The notes under the pieces were generated by a model that worked only from the letters and a program-made list of their open reading frames with translations, searched no databases and was not told the DNA's origin. Made by a program: the position numbers and the translations under genes. A stretch of 26,479 nucleotides of DNA from NCBI GenBank assembly GCA_045632845.1, contig JAZQXL010000007.1, forward strand, positions 1-26,479, read 5' to 3'. This DNA comes from RGIG4140 sp045632845. Lineage in GTDB: Bacteria > Pseudomonadota > Alphaproteobacteria > CAAHEQ01 > UBA3637. Numbering within the stretch: the first letter of the stretch is position 1; every line of letters starts with the position of its first letter. Shown here piece after piece: positions 6,996 to 14,168 of this stretch.

Positions 6996-8330
6996 ATGAA
7001 AAAAACAAGCCTTTTACACACAGATTTGCCCATTTTGTCTTTGAGCAGAGAACAACACGAATTGTTTCATCAAATTGAAGAGACAAAAAATCATTATCTC
7101 ATCCAAGGTCAAGCAGGAACGGGTAAATCAACGTTTATTAAGTATTTATTTGAACATTCAAGCAAACGTATTCGCCTTTTGTGTCCAACTGCCATCGCAG
7201 CCTTGCATATTGGGGGCGTAACCATTCACTCCCTTTTTAAACTCCCTTTGAGTGACTTTATCTCAAAAGAGCAACTTGAGATTAAAAAGAAAACGATTAA
7301 TATCCTCAAAAAAACAGATATCATCGTTATTGATGAAATTTCAATGGTAAGACCAGATATTATTGATGCCGTGGATTACATTTTAAAACAGGCTCGAGGC
7401 GATTTTTCCCCCTTTGGTGGTATTCAAATGATTTTTGTGGGTGACTTATGTCAACTCCCCCCTGTTATTAAACAAACGACTTTGAATATCTTTAAGCATC
7501 GCTATGGCACTGATGAACCTTATTTCTTTGATGCCAGAAGTTTTAAAGAGGCAGGCTTTTGCTTTAAAGAATTTAAAAAGGTCTATCGTCAAAGTGATGA
7601 TTTACTCTTAAAACAACTCACCCATATTCGTGAAAAGAAAAATCTAAATGAAGCATTGACTCTCTTTAATCAAGCAAGGTTCGACAATGAGGAAGATCTT
7701 AAAACAGCCATTACAATCACCCCTTATAGATTAATAGCTGATAAAATCAATCAAATGCGACTTGAAAACATACAATCTGATGAAAAAACATACGAAGCAA
7801 CTTTAAAAGGCTCTTTTGAAAAAGCTTTAGACACTCCTGCTCCTAAATCCTTAACCTTAAAAGTTGGTGCACTGGTGATTTTTAACAAAAATAATCCCCC
7901 CTTCTATATCAATGGGTCAATGGGTGAAATTATTGACCTTCAAAAAGAATATTTAAAAGTAAGATTACTTCAAAACAACAAAGTCATCACTGTAAGTAAG
8001 GAAATATGGCAAAGCTTTAGTTATGAATATGATGCTAAAACAGATACAGTAAATGAAAAAGAAACTGGCTCATTTGAGCAATTTCCCATCCAATTAGGAT
8101 ATGCTCTTACCATTCATAAAGCACAGGGCAAAACATTGGATAAAGTCATTATTGACACCAATAGAGGGGCCTTTGCTCACGGACAAATGTATGTTGCCCT
8201 GAGCAGAACCAGAAAATTCAAAGATATTCATCTAACACAAAAAATCAGACCTCAAGATATTATTCTAGATACAAGAGTTCTTGACTTTTTGGAACAAATG
8301 CATAAAATAGCCTCAAAATCAGAAGGATAG
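6996..8330 (+). CDS. Pif1/RecD-like SF1B DNA helicase
   Basis: This is a 444-residue helicase. Motif I is GQAGTGKS at 38-45, the DEIS Walker B box is at 113-116 and GDLCQLPP (motif III) is at 149-156. Near the C-terminus are the motif V region (GYALTIHKAQGKTLD) and motif VI (YVALSRTR). This set is typical of the Pif1/RecD2 branch of 5'-3' DNA helicases, and no extra N- or C-terminal domain is present. Such proteins unwind DNA, G-quadruplexes or R-loops during replication and repair; the exact bacterial role of these stand-alone forms is poorly known. The metal exporter gene follows after three bases, so they form one transcript. The gene is divergent from the ECF sigma operon. The start lacks a good ribosome site (see the promoter entry). 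Confidence 0.92.
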   Translation: MKKTSLLHTDLPILSLSREQHELFHQIEETKNHYLIQGQAGTGKSTFIKYLFEHSSKRIRLLCPTAIAALHIGGVTIHSLFKLPLSDFISKEQLEIKKKTINILKKTDIIVIDEISMVRPDIIDAVDYILKQARGDFSPFGGIQMIFVGDLCQLPPVIKQTTLNIFKHRYGTDEPYFFDARSFKEAGFCFKEFKKVYRQSDDLLLKQLTHIREKKNLNEALTLFNQARFDNEEDLKTAITITPYRLIADKINQMRLENIQSDEKTYEATLKGSFEKALDTPAPKSLTLKVGALVIFNKNNPPFYINGSMGEIIDLQKEYLKVRLLQNNKVITVSKEIWQSFSYEYDAKTDTVNEKETGSFEQFPIQLGYALTIHKAQGKTLDKVIIDTNRGAFAHGQMYVALSRTRKFKDIHLTQKIRPQDIILDTRVLDFLEQMHKIASKSEG

Positions 8331-8333
8331 TTC

Positions 8334-9206
8334 ATGCATACACATCACACAGTTGTTGAAGCCTTATTTCATGCGCTGGAAGAAAGTATTCATCTTCTTC
8401 CATACTTGTTCATTACCTATCTTATCTTAGAGTATCTAGAAAAAAGAACAGAAAATATCTCTTTGTTCTTTTCAAAAACAAAATCTTACTTTGCTCCTAT
8501 CTTAGCAGCTCTTACTGGTATTTTGCCACAATGCGGCCTCGGTGTTGCAGGGGCAAACTTTTATGCTGCCAGAGTTATTTCAAGGGGGACGCTTGTTGCC
8601 TTGTTCTTATCAACATCAGATGAAATGCTCCCTGTTTTATTATCCAATGGAATTTCAATTAAAGTGATTTCTAGCATTATTTTTTATAAAACGCTAATTG
8701 CCCTTTTGGCAGGCCTTTTGTTAGATATGCTTATGAAAAAGAAAAACAAACAAAATCTTCCTTTTGAAATGCACACCCTTTGCCAGCAAGCTGATTGCGG
8801 CTGTCATCAAAAAAAGATTTGGATTTCAGCTTTAAACCACACAACCCATATTTTTGTGTTCATTTTAGCTGTTAATGCCCTCTTGCACACCCTCTTTTTA
8901 TTCATCCACCCAAATGAGCTTAAAGAAACCTTATTCACCCATGACGTAATGGGGCCTTTTTTCAGCACCTTATTTGGATTGATTCCAAATTGTGCGACTT
9001 CCGTTGTTTCTGCCCAATTATTTGCGGATGGGACTTTACCCGATGGTGCGTTCTTAAGTGCTGTTCTTGCCAACGCAGGTATTGGTTTGATTGTTCTATT
9101 CCATGTGAACAGACGCTTAAAACAAAACTTAAAAATCATCACATTTATTTCTCTTGTTTCATTTTTGAGCGGCTTTATCTTTAATCTACTAAGCTTGTCT
9201 TTTTAA
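8334..9206 (+). CDS. Putative heavy-metal (manganese/arsenic-type) exporter, ArsP_2-like
   Basis: This 290-residue membrane protein has about eight to ten hydrophobic segments and two internally related halves. Each half has a Pro-Gln/Asn-Cys motif (GILPQCGLG at 62-70 and GLIPNCATS at 215-223) followed by a polar segment that includes STSDEM (93-98). This pattern fits the family annotated as putative 10-TM heavy-metal exporters or putative manganese transporters. The central loop has a Cys/His cluster, H147, C150, C155, C157 and H158, that could bind metal. It starts four bases after the end of the helicase gene and has no separate promoter. Substrate is unproven: the family label rests on distant similarity and the motifs. 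Placement opposite a metal- or envelope-stress-like sigma operon agrees with metal efflux. Confidence 0.8.
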   Translation: MHTHHTVVEALFHALEESIHLLPYLFITYLILEYLEKRTENISLFFSKTKSYFAPILAALTGILPQCGLGVAGANFYAARVISRGTLVALFLSTSDEMLPVLLSNGISIKVISSIIFYKTLIALLAGLLLDMLMKKKNKQNLPFEMHTLCQQADCGCHQKKIWISALNHTTHIFVFILAVNALLHTLFLFIHPNELKETLFTHDVMGPFFSTLFGLIPNCATSVVSAQLFADGTLPDGAFLSAVLANAGIGLIVLFHVNRRLKQNLKIITFISLVSFLSGFIFNLLSLSF

Positions 9207-9276
9207 TTTATAAAAATAAATTGATAAACAAACTCTTTTTTGATAGAATTCACCCAACGCCCTCTTGTTAAAAAAA

Positions 9277-9324
9277 AGAACAAATGTTCTCATATAAAAA
9301 CAACAAGACAAGAACAAATGTTCT
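9277..9324. promoter_or_regulatory. Twin palindromic operator-like sites (AGAACAAATGTTCT)
   Basis: The same 14-bp sequence occurs at 9277-9290 and 9311-9324, spaced 34 bp, about three helical turns. Each has six-base arms around AA, giving GAAC-N4-GTTC. This is the shape of a dimeric repressor site and matches the Gram-positive-type LexA core. A degenerate copy with 12 of 14 matches lies at 9449-9462. Which regulator binds is unknown. Confidence 0.5.
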
Positions 9325-9351
9325 TTTATATTGAAATTTAACAAAAAAAAT

Positions 9352-9586
9352 ATGACAGACAATATCAAGCGCTTAAAAGATACATTACAAGTTAACAAAG
9401 ATATGGGTTTTCCAAAAGGTTATTGATGGTCATATTCAATCACGAAAAAGAGCAAATGTGCTTGACACACCATTTATCTATCGCCAACGCCCCCATTGGT
9501 TTTGGCTAACGTTTCATTCTCGTGTTAGATTAAGAAGGTTGAAAAAGAAACTTCTTAACAACAAACAACACACAAAAGACAATTAA
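9352..9586 (+). pseudogene. Probable remnant of a small frameshifted gene
   Basis: An ATG at 9352 opens 24 codons ending at TGA 9424-9426 (it begins MTDNIKRLKDTLQV). Another plus-strand frame is open for 69 codons from 9377 to TAA 9584-9586. It has protein-like content (for example DTPFIYRQRPHWFWLTFHSR and RLRRLKKKLL) but no ATG. Joining the two by one frameshift between 9377 and 9424 gives a basic protein of about 75-80 residues. There is no ribosome site before 9352. The stretch ends exactly where the convergent terminator begins and sits just downstream of the twin palindromes. It may be a broken gene or a chance opening; I do not recognise the family. Confidence 0.35.
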
Positions 9587-9618
9587 AAAAAGCCCCGCAA
9601 AAAACTTGTGGGACTTTA
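9584..9618 (-). terminator. Terminator of the lysozyme-amidase gene
   Basis: On the minus strand AAAGUCCCACAA and UUGCGGGGCUUU form a stem with a U-G pair and one mismatch, followed by a run of U. It lies just beyond the stop codon at 9630. Confidence 0.75.
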
Positions 9619-9629
9619 ATCTTACAACC

Positions 9630-11918
9630 TTACATTTCTTTATCTGCAGGTTTTTTCTTTTCCTTAGGCTTATCATCAGCAGGAGTTGGCGTAATATCTT
9701 GAGCCCCAGAGCCTTTAATAGCCTTTGAAACATCAGGTTTTGGTTCTGAATCTTTTTTAGGTTCACCTTCTTGATCTTCACCAGTTTTGGTTTCTAAATG
9801 ATCTGGTTTTGCTTCTTTATCATCGGCTGATGTTTCATCAGGTGTAGACTTTTTCTTTGAGGAAGAACGCTTTTGCTTTTTAGAAGAAGATTTTTTAGAA
9901 TGAGATTTTCCTTCTTTAGATGCTGCAGAAGATGTTGTTTCAGAAGGTTCATCAGATTTTGGTTTATCAGCCTCTGGTTTTGCTTCTTCTGAACGTGCCC
10001 CCTCTTCACTTGGATCTTTTTTATCTCCCTCTTGCGCAGCGCGTCTTTCTTTATCTTCGGCTTCTTTCTTTTCAGCTTGGCGTGCAGCTTCTTCTCTTTC
10101 AGCTTTAGCCGATTGAGTTTCATCATCTTCATTTTCTTCTATTGGTTGTACAGATCCTTCTGGTTTTCCATCTAGATTAGAAACGGCTACTGTGTCTGTT
10201 TCTTGCGAAGGGATTGATGCTTCTGAAACAGAACCCTCAGTTGATGAATCCACAACCCATTCTTCTGGAATAAAAGAATCTGGCTCTGTTTCCTCTGAAT
10301 CTTCATCCAGATTCAATGGAAGAACCTTCCAACCTTCTGGCACTTCACAATTTGGGACATAAGCAACACTGTCTTCGGCGCGAGCATTTGCAAGATCAGG
10401 ATTAAGTTTATCAGCATGTTCATTATGCGAGTTACCCACTTGGCGTCTAATTTCTTCATGGGTCTTAGCATCCATAGCAACACCTACTTTTGCCAACGCA
10501 TCCCAAATAGGATTAAAATCTTTCCCTGGGTCTGTTTTTCTGTCTGGCGAAATCTCATCATGACCAAGGATCCTTTCAGGTGGAATATTATATTGTTTTG
10601 ATAACTGAGTAACAACAGCCACAATTGTGTCAGCTTGAGCTTTCGTATATCCTTCATTAACAGCACGCACAACCTCAATCCCAATGGAACATCCATTTAA
10701 ATGAGAACGACCATTCCAATAAGATTTACCTGCATGAGCTGCAGCCATCTCTGGTGGAACAAGCATATAAGCCTTTCCATCTCGACCGATCACAATATGT
10801 GCACTTGTCTTATCTTTGTTATGGCATAAATAATTTAAAACGGCTGCTTCAGAAGAACCAGCTCTATCTTCCGTTGAATGGATAACAATCATATCAGGTT
10901 TTTGACCACCTGGACGTGGGCTTTGATGAACAGAGGTATAAGTTCTGTCATACTGCACATCTCCATGAAGTTCATGCCTCTCAGTTGGAATCCGTGATGA
11001 AAGTGGACGAACTCCCCACCCTGGTTGAGCAGGATACCTGTCAGAAAGCCTTCCTCGAGGACGAGTTGGTCTATCTGTTCTAAGTAAATCACCCGTTCCT
11101 CTTCGATACATATCTCCGATTGTGGTTCTTGAAGGGGTACCTGTAGAGGGTTGATATGAAACTGGTTGATGTCCAAAACTAGCTGTCCAAGAAGCTGTTT
11201 TGTCATACCCGATCCCATGAACACCCGTTGCAACTTCTGGAAATGACATTGCAAACGCTTGAGCTTGTTCAGGTGTAACTTCTATCCCATAAGCAGCATA
11301 ACAAGAATAGTATAATAAAGCTAATTCATCTTTGGTTAAGGCTAAATCCGTTCCATTTAAATGTTTGTATTTTTCAATCAGCATGGTTGCAATTACTTTT
11401 GCAACATTCTCAGGCTTTGCATTGGGCGCTTTTTTTAATGCATCTTCAACAAGCATTCCCATCTCAACAGCCCGCATACGAACAGCTGCACGTTCTTTGT
11501 TTCGATTTTTACCAACAATTTCATAAACCTTTTGCATATCTCCTGCATTAAAGGCATCAACAATTTGTGTCCAATTCCCTTGATACGTCATATCCAAAAT
11601 AAGAGCTTGATAACAAGGCAAAAGATTATCAAAATTCTTAAATTTAGAGCGGCACTTTTCATACAACTTATATTGCATTTCTGTTTTGGCAAGGATAATG
11701 GCTTGTTCTTCTGTTACAGTCCCTGAACGATAATTTAAATGGTTATAACCAGCCTCAGTCACCGTTCCATAACCAATGGTCCTGATCCCTTTGATATCCC
11801 CATATTCTTCCAAATAAGGCCCTCTTTTATGCCCAGCTTCTCCCCGTTGGATCATATAGAAAGAAAAATCAACAATTCTTTGATCTAATGCTTGTTGCGT
11901 ATCATCCCTTGTTTGCAT
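9630..11918 (-). CDS. Two-domain cell-wall hydrolase: GH24 lysozyme plus Amidase_2, with charged tail
   Basis: This 762-residue protein starts after AGGAGG. Residues about 15-170 form a phage T4-type lysozyme: E27, D41 and T47 match the T4 catalytic Glu, Asp, Thr in spacing and context (RGEAG, GDIKGIRTIGYG). Residues about 330-485 form an N-acetylmuramoyl-L-alanine amidase of the Amidase_2/PGRP fold, with zinc ligands H347 (VIHST), H453 (GHDE) and D463 (DPGKD). A proline- and arginine-rich linker joins them. Residues about 550-762 are a low-complexity tail of E, K, S, D and P that should be disordered. It would cut both the glycan strand and the stem-peptide bond. There is no signal peptide or membrane helix, so export is unexplained. 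It has its own terminator, and no phage structural genes, holin or immunity-like neighbour is visible. It could be a domesticated endolysin or a secreted effector. Confidence 0.9.
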   Translation of the reverse strand: MQTRDDTQQALDQRIVDFSFYMIQRGEAGHKRGPYLEEYGDIKGIRTIGYGTVTEAGYNHLNYRSGTVTEEQAIILAKTEMQYKLYEKCRSKFKNFDNLLPCYQALILDMTYQGNWTQIVDAFNAGDMQKVYEIVGKNRNKERAAVRMRAVEMGMLVEDALKKAPNAKPENVAKVIATMLIEKYKHLNGTDLALTKDELALLYYSCYAAYGIEVTPEQAQAFAMSFPEVATGVHGIGYDKTASWTASFGHQPVSYQPSTGTPSRTTIGDMYRRGTGDLLRTDRPTRPRGRLSDRYPAQPGWGVRPLSSRIPTERHELHGDVQYDRTYTSVHQSPRPGGQKPDMIVIHSTEDRAGSSEAAVLNYLCHNKDKTSAHIVIGRDGKAYMLVPPEMAAAHAGKSYWNGRSHLNGCSIGIEVVRAVNEGYTKAQADTIVAVVTQLSKQYNIPPERILGHDEISPDRKTDPGKDFNPIWDALAKVGVAMDAKTHEEIRRQVGNSHNEHADKLNPDLANARAEDSVAYVPNCEVPEGWKVLPLNLDEDSEETEPDSFIPEEWVVDSSTEGSVSEASIPSQETDTVAVSNLDGKPEGSVQPIEENEDDETQSAKAEREEAARQAEKKEAEDKERRAAQEGDKKDPSEEGARSEEAKPEADKPKSDEPSETTSSAASKEGKSHSKKSSSKKQKRSSSKKKSTPDETSADDKEAKPDHLETKTGEDQEGEPKKDSEPKPDVSKAIKGSGAQDITPTPADDKPKEKKKPADKEM

Positions 11919-12001
11919 TGAAGCCTCCTTTTTAACACATACTATATATATTTTAACTCAAAAAACACATTCCTTCAATGTTTTTTATTTTCCCATTGAA
12001 T

Positions 12002-12607
12002 TTAAATGAAAAAACAACCATATAGCGCCCCCATTAATGCCACAAAAAACAGCAATAATGTAATTGGCACTTTTGTATATTTCACAATCAAAAAAGAAAA
12101 CAAACAAACCATAAGTTCTAGAAAATTCACATAAAACCCTTCAAAATTAGATGATTTTAATGTAATAAAATTTAAAATCTCTTTCCACGGAACAGGCTTT
12201 GAAAAAACAGACATTTGCATAAAAATAAGTGTTGCATAACAAACCATCGCAAGAGCAGATATTCGCATTGCAGTTAATAAGCCATCAACAAGAAATGTTC
12301 CTCGCCCCTTTTGTAAAAAACGAACCGCAAAATAAGCCAAAAAAAGACCAGGTAAAACAAGACCGATAGAAGCAAAAATACCTCCTACAACACCTTCTGT
12401 TAGATACCCCACATATGTGGCAGAATTGATACTAACTGGACCTGGTGTAATTTGAGATAAAGAAATTAAATTACCATACATTTCCAAACTAAATATCTGT
12501 TTTTCATCCACAAATGTATGTAACAACATCGGGATAATCATATATCCACCACCAAAACATAAAAGACCAAATTTAGCAAATGTTGCCATCAAAGCTAAAA
12601 CACCCAT
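12002..12607 (-). CDS. chrA: Chromate transporter family protein, half-size (second of pair)
   Basis: This is a 201-residue membrane protein with five to six hydrophobic segments. The N-terminal motif FGGGYMIIPMLLHTFVDE is the conserved start of ChrA domains, followed by the conserved ITPGPVSINSATYVGY region. In this family half-size proteins are encoded as pairs and are thought to work as a heteromer with opposite orientation. The ATG overlaps the stop of the upstream partner by one base (TAATG), so translation is coupled. Chromate efflux is the named function, but many ChrA homologues have unknown anion substrates, and nothing here proves chromate. Confidence 0.88.
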   Translation of the reverse strand: MGVLALMATFAKFGLLCFGGGYMIIPMLLHTFVDEKQIFSLEMYGNLISLSQITPGPVSINSATYVGYLTEGVVGGIFASIGLVLPGLFLAYFAVRFLQKGRGTFLVDGLLTAMRISALAMVCYATLIFMQMSVFSKPVPWKEILNFITLKSSNFEGFYVNFLELMVCLFSFLIVKYTKVPITLLLFFVALMGALYGCFFI

Positions 12608-13194
12608 TATTTATCCTTTCCAATCAAAGAAGGGCAAAATCCTTTTCTTGCAAAATAAAAATACAAATAACCAATTGGTAAGGCACTCACAAGAACAACC
12701 ACAGGACTAATCCCCATTACCAAGGCAACAAACAAAGAAAAAACAATGGGATAAACTATTTTTGAAATCAACACATTTTTTGCCAAACGCCATGCTGTGA
12801 GAAAAAACACACCCGTAATACAAGCACGGACAGCAGCGAAAGCACTCATCAAAATTGGATTTTTTGAATCTAAATGATTAAAGAAAATAGCAATAATTAA
12901 AATAATTGTAATAGATGGCATAATAACCGCAATCACAGAAACCAAAGCACCCAAAAAGCCAGCAACCTTTGTTCCTACAAAAACAGCACTGTTTACAGCA
13001 ATTAATCCTGGAACTGTTTGCGTTAAAACAATCATATCTAATAAATCATTTTTCGTTAATATTTTATTTTTTCGGACAAATTTCTCTTCAACCACTGGCA
13101 ACATCGCCAAACCACCGCCAACAACAAAGAGCGCAATTTGAAAAAATGTTGAAAACAACAACCATAATTTTTTTGTATAAGAAAGTTTTGTCAT
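12607..13194 (-). CDS. chrA: Chromate transporter family protein, half-size (first of pair)
   Basis: This is a 195-residue membrane protein. The motif GGGLAMLPVVEEKFV near residues 22-36 and the following LTQTVPGLIAVNSAVFVG are typical of the N-half ChrA domain. Together with the next gene it rebuilds a complete two-domain transporter. There is no clear Shine-Dalgarno sequence, and the predicted -10 element lies only six bases before the ATG, which suggests a leaderless mRNA. The gene is divergent from the glutaredoxin-like gene at 13308. No chrB-like regulator is seen. Confidence 0.88.
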   Translation of the reverse strand: MTKLSYTKKLWLLFSTFFQIALFVVGGGLAMLPVVEEKFVRKNKILTKNDLLDMIVLTQTVPGLIAVNSAVFVGTKVAGFLGALVSVIAVIMPSITIILIIAIFFNHLDSKNPILMSAFAAVRACITGVFFLTAWRLAKNVLISKIVYPIVFSLFVALVMGISPVVVLVSALPIGYLYFYFARKGFCPSLIGKDK

Positions 13195-13200
13195 AAGCCC

Positions 13201-13229
13201 ACTATGATAAACTTCAAATAAAAAGTCAA
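13201..13229 (-). promoter_or_regulatory. Promoter of the chrA pair, likely leaderless
   Basis: On the minus strand TTGACT, 17 bases and CATAGT are followed by six bases and then the ATG at 13194. Transcription would start at the initiation codon. Confidence 0.45.
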
Positions 13230-13255
13230 GAAAAGAACTTCATCTTATTTTTTTC

Positions 13256-13284
13256 TTTACAAATAAAATGATAAAAATTATACT
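13256..13284 (+). promoter_or_regulatory. Sigma-70 promoter of the glutaredoxin-like gene
   Basis: TTTACA, exactly 17 bases, then TATACT. The transcript would begin near 13291, just before the AAAGGAG ribosome site at 13296-13302. Confidence 0.65.
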
Positions 13285-13307
13285 CAATTTTGAACAAAGG
13301 AGTGCCT

Positions 13308-13667
13308 ATGAAAAAATTTATACTTATTCTTATTTCTTGCTTTTCAATCTCTTTAGCAGTAGCTTGCTCAAAAGATGATCCAACATTTTCAACAAGCGCC
13401 ATTATTTTCACACGATCACAGTGCCAAAGAACGAGTTCTGCAGTTGAATTTTTTGATGAATTGAAGAAAAAAGATAATAGCATTACATATGAAATCAAAG
13501 ATCTAAGTGTCGGAGAAAATAGAGTCTTGTTAAAAAACTTAGCAAAGAAATATTACTTATCTAAAAAAGCAGTTCCAACACCAATTATTTTCACACCAAA
13601 GGGGTTTACACTTGGGTGGGGTGAAGAAACTGAAAAGAGCTTGAAACAACAATTAAATGTTCGTTAG
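13308..13667 (+). CDS. Exported glutaredoxin/thioredoxin-fold protein with a single active-site cysteine
   Basis: The 119-residue reading is chosen from ATG 13308, which follows AAAGGAG by five bases. A TTG six codons earlier lies upstream of that site. Residues 1-19 form a signal sequence ending L-A-V-A before C20, a weak lipobox, so it may be a lipoprotein or simply secreted. The rest fits a glutaredoxin-like fold: a beta strand AIIF, then TRSQC with C39 at the position of the redox cysteine, then a helix, and later VPTP (89-92), the usual cis-proline loop. The usual second cysteine of CxxC is missing (C-Q-R-T), so a monothiol or binding role is more likely than disulfide exchange. Its substrate is unknown. 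It has its own promoter and is divergent from chrA. Confidence 0.7.
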   Translation: MKKFILILISCFSISLAVACSKDDPTFSTSAIIFTRSQCQRTSSAVEFFDELKKKDNSITYEIKDLSVGENRVLLKNLAKKYYLSKKAVPTPIIFTPKGFTLGWGEETEKSLKQQLNVR

Positions 13668-13709
13668 ATTTTGCCTTTTTTATTTTTCAAAAAAAAGTGA
13701 TATTTTTTA

Positions 13710-13738
13710 TTGATTTTCCTTTTTATTTGTGAAATAAT
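13710..13738 (+). promoter_or_regulatory. Sigma-70 promoter of the 107-residue orphan gene
   Basis: TTGATT, exactly 17 bases, then AATAAT. The predicted start near 13745 gives a leader of about 25 bases. Confidence 0.55.
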
Positions 13739-13770
13739 GTGTTGAATTAATCATAATAAGGTGAGGCATT

Positions 13771-14094
13771 ATGCAAAAAACAGTTATTGAACAAGAATCA
13801 AAATATGATATTTTAAGAAACTCCGCTGGTGAATTATTATTCATCATCCGGGCAAGATTAACAAATGAAGAAAAACCAACCATTATTTATGATGGAGGTG
13901 AACACGCACTCTTATACAGAAACGGCAATAACACTATTGTTTTAGACTATATCAACCCAAATGTCCGCCCTAATTTAGAAAAAGCTACAAAAGTTTTAGT
14001 TGTTGAAGCACAAGGCTCTTCTATTATCAGAGAATATTTCACAACTGTTAAAGCTGTTGAAAAGGTTCCACTTCCTGAAATTCAAGCAGCTTAA
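13771..14094 (+). CDS. Hypothetical 107-residue protein
   Basis: I do not recognise this protein. It has no signal peptide or membrane helix and no cysteine. It looks like a compact beta-rich domain (LLFIIRARL, TIIYDGGEHALLYR, TIVLDYI, KVLVVEA) with a short disordered end. The start has a good AGGTGAGG-type site. The gene stands alone as a single unit, with a sigma-70 promoter at 13710-13738 and a strong terminator at 14114-14140, and it has neat codon use. All this suggests a real and well-expressed cytoplasmic protein. The neighbours (glutaredoxin-like gene and convergent acyP) do not point to a function. Confidence 0.75.
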   Translation: MQKTVIEQESKYDILRNSAGELLFIIRARLTNEEKPTIIYDGGEHALLYRNGNNTIVLDYINPNVRPNLEKATKVLVVEAQGSSIIREYFTTVKAVEKVPLPEIQAA

Positions 14095-14113
14095 ATCGTC
14101 CGTTTTTTTTAAG

Positions 14114-14140
14114 AAAGCTTCCAATTGTGGAAGCTTTTTT
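14114..14140 (+). terminator. Terminator between the orphan gene and acyP, possibly bidirectional
   Basis: AAAGCTTCCA and TGGAAGCTTT pair perfectly around a four-base loop and end in six T on the plus strand. The two genes converge here, and the minus strand also has a T-rich 3' side, so it may serve both. Confidence 0.85.
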
Positions 14141-14168
14141 ACACTCATACACCGCCAACATTTTACAC

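Larger units (their letters stand above)
9207..9629. other. Intergenic region with twin palindromes and a decayed small gene
   Basis: No intact gene is visible here. It holds two copies of a 14-bp palindrome, a frameshifted open stretch on the plus strand ending at 9586, and the terminator of the minus-strand hydrolase gene. The remainder is AT-rich. Confidence 0.6.

Noticed and set aside
9189..9398. Minus-strand 69-codon open frame covering the twin palindromes
   Set aside because: It has an AT-rich, chance-like composition, no ribosome site, overlaps the exporter end, and has no recognisable content.
9630..11918. Prophage or gene-transfer-agent locus around the lysozyme gene
   Set aside because: No capsid, tail, terminase, integrase or holin gene is visible; the flanking genes are bacterial.
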